Of a stretch of DNA of 64,000 bases, positions 22,532 through 32,739 are shown in pieces. Under the pieces are notes generated by a model, which was not told the origin of the DNA, made no database searches, and was given only the letters and a program-made list of their open reading frames with translations. The position numbers were made by a program, and so were the translations under genes. Source of the stretch: Prostheceraeus crozeri (taxonomy: Eukaryota; Platyhelminthes; Polycladida; Euryleptidae); contig CAJQUW010012665.1 of assembly GCA_907163375.1 (NCBI GenBank), positions 62,001 through 126,000 on the forward strand, read 5' to 3'. How positions within the stretch are numbered: position 1 is the stretch's first letter; the number at the start of each line of letters is the position of its first letter.

Positions 22532-22698
22532 ATTACTTTCCGGAAAACTCTTGTCTGTATGGACTCATGTTTTATTGACTCTTTAACTGTAATCCACGCC
22601 AACACTGTATACCGCATATCATTTGTTCTGACAAAGGCGAAAGCTCGAGTAGCTAATAAGCATCGGTCCATACAGACAAGAGTTTTCCGGAAAGTAAT
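22532..22698. mobile_element. 167-bp MITE with perfect 33-bp inverted ends
   Basis: The left arm 22532-22564 (ATTACTTTCCGGAAAACTCT onward) and right arm 22666-22698 are exact reverse complements over 33 bp, with about 100 bp between. The identity of the arms indicates a recent insertion or gene conversion. No clear target duplication was found. Confidence 0.8.
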
Positions 22699-23173
22699 CT
22701 TGAAAAAAGGAAATGATAAATTGAGAGACAAAATGAGCTGTCGGTGTCACTGACTGAAAATATTTTTCCCCGACAACTCATGCCATTCTGTTGGCTTTTA
22801 CCCATTTACTTGGAGCACTGTTGGATGAATCCAGAAGCGCCCTAAGTGTTAGCCTAGCCGGTGCTAAGACAATTTTCTGACTTTGACTTTTTTCTTGTGC
22901 CATAGGTTTGTTAAAATTGTTTTTTTGTTAAAATAGAAGATTTGATCGCTTAAATTTTGACAAACTAGGGACCCCTTAAAAAGGGATTTTGTTTTTCGAT
23001 GCAAATTCGGCTCTCCGCCACATGATAGGTCTATGAAACTGCAAAATAAGGAACGTATTGCTCGTAATGAGCTTTTAAGCAGCAGGGTAATAATGCTAGA
23101 CTGGATAGCAACGTCTAGAAACAACTTTGAAATGAAGTAGAAAACGTTTACATTATATCGCCAGGATCTTGAC

Positions 23174-23246
23174 CTTGCGATCTTTTAGTCCTCTTCGAAT
23201 CCCTGCGAATGTCTTCCGATGTTGACTGGAGGGCAATCGGTTCGGT
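23174..23246 (-). CDS. Candidate second exon of the same host gene
   Basis: On the minus strand an acceptor (GTTGTGCTATTTTCAG, ending at 23247) opens a frame reading TEPIALQSTSEDIRRDSKRT followed by KRSQ. The 73-base exon would end at AAG|GTCAAG, a usable but weak donor. It would leave one base, which completes a codon with the first two bases of the 22053-22304 exon, giving Asp. If the donor is not used, the frame runs on to a stop 8 codons later. Charged, serine-rich sequence; protein not recognised. Confidence 0.45.
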
Positions 23247-23247
23247 C

Positions 23248-24092
23248 TGAAAATAGCACAACTTTCCTGCAAAGTCTGACAATACGGATCACGTTGTTAT
23301 CGCAGAATGAGACATTCCTTATCAAGTGCACTATAAGTTTGAAATGTCCATTGATAAAAGTTTCCGTTGCAATTCATCTTGTTGAACGTTAAATTGGATT
23401 TTGGAATCGATGATGATTCTGGTTTGCACAAATATTCTTCTAATGATTTCCGAGTTATATCAAGTACGTTTCTAGCACGTACTCGGAGAGACTGACATAC
23501 CTCGGAATTTTAAAGATGAATTCTCGTCGAATAAGTGCTCATTTTTCATTTTCAGCAGTGGGGTGGCTTTTTGGCGGGGGATTTCTACAAGAGATGGAGA
23601 CAGTCCCGTGTCATAGTGAGCTGCCATTTTCTGCTAGCTCATCATATACAACTGAAGCCCGAGATTCTGCGGCAAACTTCGGATTGGTGATTGCAAGATC
23701 TGTAGTCTACTGATCCTTAATCACAGATCTCATTACAAGGTCATCGATTAAATTATTTTCTGTACACAAGTCCATGCACAAGTGTTTACAGCTGTGCTGG
23801 ATTACAACAATCCTTGGAATTTTCAGCTGCATGTTAGAAATGTAAACTACAAACGTTGTGTTTTCCGCGCCTACGTCTACGGTTGTTTGCATTATGAGCA
23901 TTTGTTTAGAACGGCCAATATTTAGACATTGAACTAGTCCTTTTCGTGGGTACGTTGATGATAACATTTCCATCACAAAAATCTAGGCCTATCAATGTTC
24001 AGGGAAATCTTTGCTGTCTTTCATTTCAATATCTATGTTGACTGTGATATTCTAGAAGACTACAAAAACTATTAGCCCCTCAATGTTAGTTA
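23248..24092. other. No recognisable feature
   Basis: Non-coding by eye; possible intron of the minus-strand gene. Confidence 0.45.
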
Positions 24093-24100
24093 ATTACGCA

Positions 24101-25156
24101 CATAGAAATGGATAATAGTACACTAGAATGGAAGTTTGATATCTTGCCTATGTTCAATGATGGCACATGGAAAAATCTATGGTTTGTACATACGAGTATA
24201 TCAGCTTAGATCTAAAACATTGCATCATAGTCAAACTATTTGCCAATTTGGTTGTGGAAGTTGTTGACAGCAAATTGCAGGATTTTCATGAAGAGAATTT
24301 TAAGTGAGATGGCAGTATTGTTTCATGTGAATTATTAGCCTACTATTCTATGGATTAGTATACTGTGTCTATTTGTAGCAGTCATAAACAACCATTTTCC
24401 AATTTTTTCAATGCTGGATTGCGAATCAAAAATTGGTTCAGAGCCATAAGCGAAAGTGATCGCTGTACTGGTTGTAAGAATATCTCAAGAATTCAAAGAT
24501 AGAAATTCTAATTATTGGATAATTTCTCCTTCTAGCGGTTAAGAAACCGAGAGCTTTCTGGAATAAACACAATGAAAGCTGCTTTACCAACAGTCATTTC
24601 TCAGATAAATGAAATGTCGCTGGATCCTTTCAATTAATCACGAAATGACTTATGTGATACAGTGTGATGATATTTTGGAAGCTCATATTCGAAAGCATGC
24701 AAAGGTTTTGAAATTGTTCAAATATATTGAACAGGGAAACGCTTTTAGGGAAATGAATACTCTGAGATTTCTTGGCCTCTAATTTCAAGCTGGAGCAATG
24801 CATGCTCTGTAAATCGACATTGCAAGTTGCGTATGTGTCTGATTACACTCTTGATTGATTATAGGAGCGATATTTCAAAATGATGAACGTACAGAACGTT
24901 TTACAGGATTTCCTTCTTTGTCATCCTGTCACTGCAGTATTTTGTAAATTTACTATTGCTTTTGTGTACATGATCTTTGGACTGGGGGCAACAATCCAGA
25001 TCACAATTCGACTTGATAATTAAAAATGCCAACCAGAAAACAAGAAAGCCAGCTCGCAAAATTTGCTTTTTGCCCCAACTAAGTTCCCCCAGAGTGTGCC
25101 ATAATTTTCATGCAATTTCCATTCTAGGACTTTCTATGGTATTATTAATTTCTATG
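24101..25156 (+). mobile_element. hAT-like element, 1056 bp, CATAGAAAT family
   Basis: Starts CATAGAAATGGATAATAGTA and ends GGTATTATTAATTTCTATG, flanked by perfect 8-bp direct repeats ATTACGCA (24093-24100 and 25157-25164). The right ~85 bp (CCCCAACTAAGTTCCC, then CAATTTCCATTCTAG) is shared with the 251-bp MITEs at 31194 and 40385. No hAT transposase motif is seen in any frame, so it is non-autonomous. Confidence 0.88.
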
Positions 25157-25164
25157 ATTACGCA

Positions 25165-26790
25165 TGATTGCCTCTTTATAGCATTCCACGAGTTAGATAT
25201 CTTAAATGCCCGAGATCGTAAGGTGAGGGCTATTTAAATCTATAGAGTTCGAATTCTATGATGAAGCAATCTCACACACAAGTTGCGTAGAGAATTTTAT
25301 ACGCCGACTTACTATGATGATGAAAGACAGATAGTGATTGCTATGTCTATGATTATCATGACTATTTGAATAGAATTTTAGCTTCATCAATAGTGAAAAT
25401 ATCTATTCACAGATCTAGTCTAAAATATACACTGAAGGCAAACACTACAGGACAAGAGCACTCATAATTGGCATTGGAGCATAGACGTCGCTATAATGGT
25501 GGCCAATATCAAGGAGTCCATGATTGGAATAAATACGAGTAGTAAGAAATGGCGATCTTAGCAGCCATAAAAATATTCCAATGTTGGGAGAAGTTCTGAA
25601 GTCTGAACCAACCGCTTCCGTCAATTGAAAGGCCCTGCCAGTGCCCTTCTTTCTTTGGTCTGCTCATTAGGCTATTCTAGCACCAGGTTCAGTGATTTGC
25701 AACGAGAAAGATTCAAACTAGCCGTTATCATGACGAATGTCACGTCATTATCAAATTATAGTCTCAAATTACTATATCAAATTATATATCAAATTATCAA
25801 TGAGTGGTCTGTGTCCGTATGGAAAGGAATTCAAAAAGAAAGCACTTCGAATAAATCATCAAAACTTGTGGCTAAACATACATGTAGACAGGAGAGGTAG
25901 TTATCAAATATTGATGCAAATTACAACAGCGAATGACAGTTAATGAGTGGTTGACGCTGAAAATTTAGTCATCAATTGTCAGTAACTTATCTACAATTTA
26001 TTACGAAATATGAAGTTAGAAATAAGAGAAGAATTCTACGAAATATCGCCATTCCATTTGATATTTTCATCATTCATATTATAGTATGAGTAACTGCATA
26101 ATTTCATCGGCATGTACGCATATTAAGTCAACAAATGACAATATCAATTGCAGAATATGAGCGCAGAATGTGAAAAACTTCAAAATATTTAATACATTAG
26201 AATTAAGATTTGCTGAATTTTGTGACGCAGATGTTTAAGGCGAATACATTGAAATTTTCTGGAATATGAGGTGATCTCGTCGAATGAGCGTGACTACTTT
26301 TGACGCAAACGGGAAAGTTTAGAAATCTAATCAAGAAATAAAGAGATATAGAATCCAGACAAAGACCGAAGCCTTAGGCTGAGGGATGTTCACTTGATTC
26401 TGTACCGATAAGCATCTGAGTTACACATTTTTAGGACGTCCTTAAAAGTGTCAAAGAATAGTTGATTGAATATCTATGATGAGGTACAAGTGACCTGGTT
26501 AGATTGACTAAGTTTGAATGTCCTGCAGAGAACAGAAATCATCTAGGATTTCTATGTTATAATGTAGAAGTGCATTTAATGAAAATGAACTGTGATTAAT
26601 GATATGAACTGTGTCACTATATCTCTATGAGCAGAAGGCAAATTGACATGATTAGCTAAGGGATGTATTATCGGAGGAGGGGATATTCCGAGATTTAGTG
26701 AGATTTCTATTGCAAAAATGCGAGTCAACTGGAGACATCTGCGTAATGGATAGAGGATGACTATGCGATTCTCTGGGATGTAGAGAGGGA
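25165..26790. other. No recognisable gene
   Basis: AT-rich. A segment at about 26676-26745 (GGGGATATTCCG, then TTTCTATTGCAAAAATG) is repeated in the same orientation at about 29344-29400, on the far side of the transposon at 27002-29283. Confidence 0.5.
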
Positions 26791-26791
26791 A

Positions 26792-26841
26792 ATTATTTGA
26801 TGAATCACGAGGGCTTCAGCCCGAGGGATGTATCAAATAAT
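26792..26841. repeat. 50-bp hairpin
   Basis: ATTATTTGAT and ATCAAATAAT pair at the outside and GGGCT/AGCCC at the centre. Confidence 0.5.
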
Positions 26842-27001
26842 TTCACGAGCTATGTCAGAAAATCGTATAGCTATCCGCTATAAAGTATGCCAGATTATTA
26901 GGACCATAGATATCCGCGATAAAATCCCTCTCTACCAAGATTTTCCCTGGGAACAAATTCTATCAAACATAGAAGGGATTCTGAAATACGATTCTACAAC
27001 T

Positions 27002-29283
27002 CTGGAGCTTGGTGCTAAAAGGGCCTATGTCCAAAAACACTGTTTCCCGTAAATTGGAATATAAGATTTAGATTGTCTCTGAAAATTAGGTAAAGACAAA
27101 ATTCCAATATAAATGCCATCGTTTATGTACCTTGGCATATTTATGATATAAAACCATCGTTTGTAAACAAATTTTCTCTTTATTCAGCGGAAATACAATG
27201 CATCAAAAAGTTGGTTGTAGTGAAAATCCTGGACTTACGCCCTTTTAGCACTAAAGATGGGTCAGTTGGCGAAGTACTACTATTCATCCACTGCTTCCCC
27301 TGCAGTCAGATTTTGATAAAAGTACTGCGATGAACGAGAAATATATGGTAGAAGATCTTGGAGGTCAGTCAAGACGTTTGGAGTGACAGGTCTTTGTTCA
27401 TTGTAAAGCGATTCCAAATTCCATAATAGTGGTCTTCCTTTGGCCTTTCTACGAAAATCCACTGCACATGGAGCAGATTCAGAGTCGAAGGACGAGCGGT
27501 ATGTAAAGATACCTGCTTCTGAGTTGTACTGCAACTCCCTCACAGTCAGCCAGTTTACTGGTTTTCCTTCAATGTGAGCATCGCAGAAACTTGCATGTTT
27601 CGATTTTGGCCTCCGCAGCTGTCACTCCACAGTCGAACACCCTTCACTGAAGATGGAAGGCTGTTGATGTATCTTAGTAGACACGATCCAATTTCTTGTG
27701 AGCCCCGTCCAGCTATGGTTTGGTCCCACATATAACAAATTGACCGGGATTTGTTGTTGTGTGTTTCATAAACTGTTGAATTACACACGGCCAGTTGCCG
27801 CTTGTAGAAGGCTATACCCGTTTGGATGAAGGGACACTGAAGAACTTTTTGCAGATCGAATGAAGCTGTCACCACATGTTGTGAAGTCGAAGATTCAATT
27901 TTATCATTGCGCTTCAAAGAGTAGGCAAGTTCTGCTTCCACGTGATGTGCACTCCTTGCCTGTTCGATCTGTACCTTCTCTTCGTTCATCGCATCAATTA
28001 ACGAAGCTTTAAATGCATCGCATTTTTCACATGTGTCGCTGGCTGGTGGGTGAAATGATAAATTGAACTCCCCGACGAAGTTTTTCGATAAAGATGGCTT
28101 TTTTGTGGTGGGATGTTCTTTGCTTCACAGTGTTCTTCATAAAGCCGATACATATGCTCGATGGATAGATGAGGGTTCAGGTACTTTTTCGCAGATGTTT
28201 CACGACTGTAATGACTTTCGTATGCTGGAAACATCTTAATGTGATCACGAATATTGTCAAGATCCACTTCCGCGATTTTTGGCTGCTGACGATGCCTGCC
28301 TCTCTTGTCTTTTGGGATGATATTGCTGCTACCACTGAGTCTCTTTCTTTCAGAAATTACCCTTGCCTTTTTCCGTGATATTCCAAAAGTAGCGCAGAAC
28401 ATAGGCAGACAAACTTCAGTTGGCTGACCTTCAACTAGAAGATAATATTTTCTTGTAAAGCATCGTCTGCTTGCATTATGTGAATCGATTCTCATTCGTT
28501 CTCGCAGCTTTGTAGTCTCCTCGATCAGGCTGGCCAACAGTTGGCCTTGCTGCTCAGAGGAATGTTCGTAAAAGTCACTAAAAATATTTTCTCTGTTTTC
28601 TTCAATTACTGCTTCATAACATTTCATGCGACACGCTTCCCACATGGACTGCCCATAGTCTTCTCAATCACGATCTTTCCACTATGATTCACATACTTCA
28701 GTCCTTGCGCTCTTTGGGACTTAATAACGTTTCTTCACCACGTCGAAGGCCACCGAAGTCTCTTTCTACTTCTTCAACGTTCAATGGTCTCAGTTACTGT
28801 TGATGTGGGAATTTCATTAGGGCTTTGATGATCGGGGTGAGGTAGTGTATTCTCAGCATCAGAGTCAAGTGATTCATTGTCTTCGGACGACGAATGGACA
28901 CACAATTCGACGATATTATCAAGCGATATTCGACGTCTCTTCATAATGCCAATCACAGTGGAGCAAAGAAGGGGAATCGAAGCTTCTGCTGACAATGACG
29001 ACAAGCTTCTGAGCTGTCCACGTACATAGTTTTCGATAATAGCCTCTCACTGCAGTGCAATGGCACTCACATAAGATTTTCAAGGACATAGGCCCTTTTA
29101 GCACTAAAGCTTGTTACAGTTGCTTGGACATAGGCATTTGGAAATTTTATTTTGTGAAGCAGGATTGGGTCATTCGGGAATGATAATCACACAGAAGCTG
29201 CATATCAAGTCGCACTATATAGTGGTGTGTAAATCTCAAAATCGATCAAATTGGACATAGGCCCTTTTAGCACCAAGCTCCAG
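27002..29283 (-). mobile_element. DNA transposon with CGGQN-family gene, 2282 bp
   Basis: Perfect 33-bp terminal inverted repeats (27002-27034 and 29251-29283) start CTGGAGCTTGGTGCTAAAAG. Flanking AACT occurs on both sides (26998-27001 and 29284-29287), a likely 4-bp target duplication. Inside, the TIR core TAGTGCTAAAAGGGC recurs twice in direct orientation, at 27231-27257 and 29084-29110, just outside the two ends of the coding region. The only gene is on the minus strand, with an AATAAA signal about 100 bp past its stop (near 27180). A 4-bp duplication recalls Sola-like superfamilies, but that link is a guess. Confidence 0.85.
27280..29004 (-). pseudogene. Transposon-borne CGGQN (DUF7869-like) protein, broken
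   Basis: Minus-strand segments 29004-28774, 28645-27998, 27989-27555 and 27543-27280 are parts of one protein. In order: an acidic N-terminus; a CRMKCYE motif with EENRENIFSDFYE; a basic stretch; HPHLSIEHMYRLYEEHC; a CEKCDAF pair of cysteines; SFDLQKVLQCP; YMWDQTIAGRGSQEIGSCLL; LWSDSCGGQNRNMQ; and a C-terminal block with KGRPLL and LLPYISRSSQYFY. This order is known to me from a repeat-associated family in invertebrates (DUF7869 in recent Pfam, from memory). D in SFDLQ and D in SDSCGG would fit two acids of an RNase H-like fold; that is inference. Frameshifts occur near 28650 (before CRMKCYE), near 28060 (before the FHPPASDTC segment) and near 27590. At the last, about 100 or more residues expected after GGQNRN are missing. 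Confidence 0.8.
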
Positions 29284-29313
29284 AACTATGTAATAATCTG
29301 GTATACTTTATTT

Positions 29314-30960
29314 AGAAATAGCTTAAGAGTGTTTCATCAAAGCAGGGGATATTGCGATAAAATTTCTATTGCAGGAATATAGGCATCAGGAGATGCTGTT
29401 GATTTTGGTGTTTTTGGACACGTGAGCTCAAATGCTCGGGCTAACACTGCTCATTCGTTCCAAAGTATCTTATGGAGGCCCAGAGCTTCGGCTGGGAGGA
29501 GGCCCAACAGGATGATTTTCAATGACGTTTCTTTGAATTATTTAAACACTTCTTTTTTGCTTATTGCTGTGGCCAATACCATGGCTAAATTACAAGCCCA
29601 TTGCGAGCTAACTGGAGGTAGATATCTACTTGGAAATAGTCATAGCAGTAGAAGAAACCAGTGATGATAAACTTTACCACACACAGACTTCGGACACGTC
29701 TGTAATGTCCATGCAACCATGTCATCCTCCTGTAACTCGAGCGCAATTCCCTATGATTAGATTGCTTCACTTGACATTGCATCTTATGCGCATCTTGTAT
29801 ATTTGTATGTCTCTGCATTTAACTGTTATTTTGAGTTGAAGGAATTTTGAAATTTTTTCTTAACTTCTATATACAAGTGATAATTTGTGTGATGGAAAAT
29901 CTCGTTTTTTTCAATTCCTGTTAAAGCAAGAGAAAGCAAAAAATCGTTAATGTTATTTCTCATGAAAATGACTCTTCTCTCCATGTTACGCCATCTTATT
30001 ACTGATGAAGTGATTGAGGATAATTTGAAAGTTTCGTAGATATACGACATCTTTGTCGATTATTTCATCACTGAATGCGCTGTTTTGAATTGTGATAATG
30101 AACTCGGTGTGCTCTCAGCTGGATTACGCCATATTATCTAGCACATATCTCGAAGGGATCGAGACATCAACGAATGAATGTCGGTCAAGTTTCTCCCCAA
30201 CGCAACCTTCTTCATCAACAGATAGAAAGCGTAACAGTGAAATGGTAAAAGTGTAAATGACTGACAAATCTGATAAAAACAGAAAAGGATTGCTTTTATT
30301 TCTATTTGGAGATACTTTCTTTATCTTCAGACGTTATCTTTTTGATCGAAGACAAATGCATGTTTCACCTCCTGTCATGAGGATTGCCTCATAAACGGCA
30401 AGTATTTGAGGATTTGAACACAAAGGCTGGAATCCCCACAAATGAAGTCCCAACTAAGAAATTACTTTCATGTTGAAATTAAGTAGCTCCCATCCGCCCT
30501 GAAGGGTGGTGTCTGTTGCGAAAAGTAAGCCAAAAATCTAATAAGAAATATCAGATGGTTGAAAAATGACTATCGTTGCCAAGAGAGTCATTTCGGTTGA
30601 ATAATTCTCAATCAACCTGCTTTGATACAAAATAATTTTACGCTATCCTTGATCAAATGTCAAAAGCGAAGGAATTTTTCGCTAATTTGAGTGACAAAAT
30701 TGATTCAAAGGATCAAAAATCTGTCCGACACATCAGCCATCTTCACATCATTGATGATTTGCATTGGAGATTCAAGTCTGAATAAGTTTCACAACGTCTG
30801 TTTTACATGTCATTGATGCAAAATATGAATTTTGAGGGCAAATAATGCAGGAGATTAGAGGGCGCGTGGATTCAACATCTTTCTTTAAATAGTTTGATTT
30901 GGCAAAAATTGTTTTCAGTAACATCTGTGGGCTGTTGTCGACAGATTTGTTTTAATAGGG
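29314..30960. other. No recognisable gene
   Basis: AT-rich sequence apart from the direct repeat near 29344-29400. Short frames only. Confidence 0.5.
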
Positions 30961-30963
30961 ATT

Positions 30964-31592
30964 TTGTCAATGATGGTCTTGAAAAAACATGTAAACTGTA
31001 ATCTCTGCAATCTTCTCGACAACCCTTATCCCTGCGATGTGCGCTTTGTGGTTTACGAATTTGCTTGTAAACATTGCAGCAAAAGTTACATTGGGAAAAC
31101 TAATAGGCCTTTCAAAATTCGTTTCGAGGAGCATGAACGTAGTTTGCGCTTGCAGAACAACACTAGTGCCCTCTCTGAACATTCGATAAATGACATAGAA
31201 ATCGACAACAATAAAACCTTTAGAACGGAGGTTAAGCTTCATGCAATACACAATAGTGGCACATAAATCGCACGCATTTTCACTTACACTTGTCAACGGC
31301 TGCATCATTGGGTCAGAATCAGTCACATGTGTAAATAAGGCTTTTCATTGGTCATTCATGCCCCAACTTAGTTCCCTGGGCGGTGCCGCGACCTTGAGTC
31401 AATTTCCATTCTAGTCAGCTTCAGTTAAACAATCTATTTCTATGATAAATGACCACGACAGTAACCTTGACATTTTCGATTTCACAATCAATATCACTGC
31501 ATAGTTCGCCTCTTGAAAATCGTCTGGCTGAAGCTCGCTACATCAGAAATAGGAGACCACAGTTGAATCGCAAAGACGAGCTGGTTGCCTGA
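30964..31592 (+). pseudogene. Penelope-like element GIY-YIG endonuclease, split
   Basis: The frame from 30964 reads CNLCNLLD, then VVYEFACKHCSKSYIGKTNR, then RFEEHERSL and SALSEH. This is the cysteine-bearing GIY-YIG endonuclease domain that ends Penelope-like retroelement proteins: the GIY position is VYE, the YIG motif is intact, followed by K-T and the conserved R and H..H/E region. A 251-bp MITE (31194-31444) interrupts it at ATAAATGA. Beyond it the protein resumes (DFTINITA, a stop, then in another frame ENRLAEARYIRNRRPQLN) to a stop at 31590-31592. The reverse transcriptase part is absent. Confidence 0.85.
31194..31444 (+). mobile_element. 251-bp hAT-like MITE inside the Penelope fragment
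   Basis: Starts CATAGAAATCGACAACAATA and ends AACAATCTATTTCTATG. Flanked by perfect ATAAATGA (31186-31193 and 31445-31452), an 8-bp target duplication. The reverse complement of the equally long element at 40385-40635 aligns over its whole length. Confidence 0.9.
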
Positions 31593-31681
31593 GAAATACT
31601 CTGTCTACGGTATTATCATCCTGATATACTCTCCTGATCATCCTGACGCACTCTGACTGCTTTTACCTTCTTTTTAGTGCA

Positions 31682-31720
31682 CTGAGGCAGCGACTACGTC
31701 GCGAAACGTTTGCCGTGTAA
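31682..31720 (+). ncRNA. Hammerhead ribozyme-like motif of the Penelope 3' region
   Basis: CTGAGGCA is followed by a perfect 5-bp stem GCGAC-tac-GTCGC and then GAAAC, and ACG..CGT could form a short third stem. This resembles the hammerhead core CUGANGA, stem II, GAAA that Penelope-like elements are known to carry. An extra C in the CUGA part and a poor stem I make activity doubtful. Confidence 0.4.
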
Positions 31721-31724
31721 ATAT

Positions 31725-32625
31725 TCTTAGCAACTAGTTTTTATTAAAGCCGTTACTAAAGGGAGTGCCGTATTTTTTTCTCATCCTCATCGATATCCTA
31801 TTGCTTTATTTGACCTGTAAAGCAGATTATTGTCCGCGCGTGAAGTAAAATCAAGAAATCCGCGCCTCAAGAAAATTAAACAATTTGTCAGTTAGAACTT
31901 CGGCGACAGAGAAGTGGTCAGCTTCCACTGAAAGATTGTCTGTTTTCAGCCCTGATACTGTCATCGCCGCTTGATCATGTTTTCGGGCCGGAACATGAAA
32001 AAAGGGACCGGATCACTCATGAAAGTCTGTCGAAAGCTCTAAAATGATGTTCTAAAACAATAAAATCTACTTCCATTTTTTAGCTTAGACCATAGGACAC
32101 TAGACAACTAATCATTTTCACTTGTAATCTTGCAGATGTCCGGAATATTTGTGGATAATTATAGGCTTTGGGAGTTTGAGAAATCGACGTGTCCAAGACT
32201 TCCTGTATTTCTAAATCGAATTCATTAAAACCTATCATCAATGTTTCCTTAACGAGAAGGTTGTCATCGGATCTGGTTGTTATTTGATAGTAAGCAACAT
32301 GTCACAAGCACATGGTGGTATAAATCATCGAATCTGTGTTGGGCAACTAAATATCCAACAAAGTGATTCCGTGTTTCTACATGTATATGGCATCCCTTCT
32401 ATAAAGGCATGATTAAAGTTGAAGCTTCTAACTATACAGAACGATCTTATCTACTTTAAGGCTTTCTAATTTGGATAAGAAACAGGCTAATAAAACACTT
32501 TCGGAAATGTACTTTGGATTTTTCTTTTGAATATATTGTCCTGGCTATTTTTTCATGTTTTGAATGTAGTTGGAAAGAGCCAATATTGAAAGATGGTGGT
32601 TTTATTTTCTTTTTGCTGTTTCTTA
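31725..32625. other. No recognisable feature
   Basis: Non-coding; its first part may be Penelope 3' sequence. Confidence 0.45.
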
Positions 32626-32627
32626 CA

Positions 32628-32735
32628 ATTAATTTCAGTTAAATTAATTGTAAGATTAATTTCAGTTAAATTAATTGTAAGATTAATTTCAGTTAAATTA
32701 ATTGTAAGATTGATTTCAAATAAATTAATTGCAAG
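32628..32735. repeat. 27-bp tandem repeat, four copies
   Basis: ATTAATTTCAGTTAAATTAA+TTGTAAG is repeated in exact 27-base register; the last copy is diverged. Each unit is itself partly palindromic (CTTACAATTAAT against ATTAATTGTAAG). The open frame across it reflects a period divisible by three. Confidence 0.9.
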
Positions 32736-32739
32736 ATTA

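Larger units (their letters stand above)
26878..29313. repeat. Foldback host interrupted by the 27002-29283 transposon
   Basis: CTATAAAGTATGCCAGATTA (26878-26897) is mirrored by TAATCTGGTATACTTTATTT (about 29293-29312). The transposon lies between these arms, so it probably inserted into a pre-existing palindromic repeat. Confidence 0.5.
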
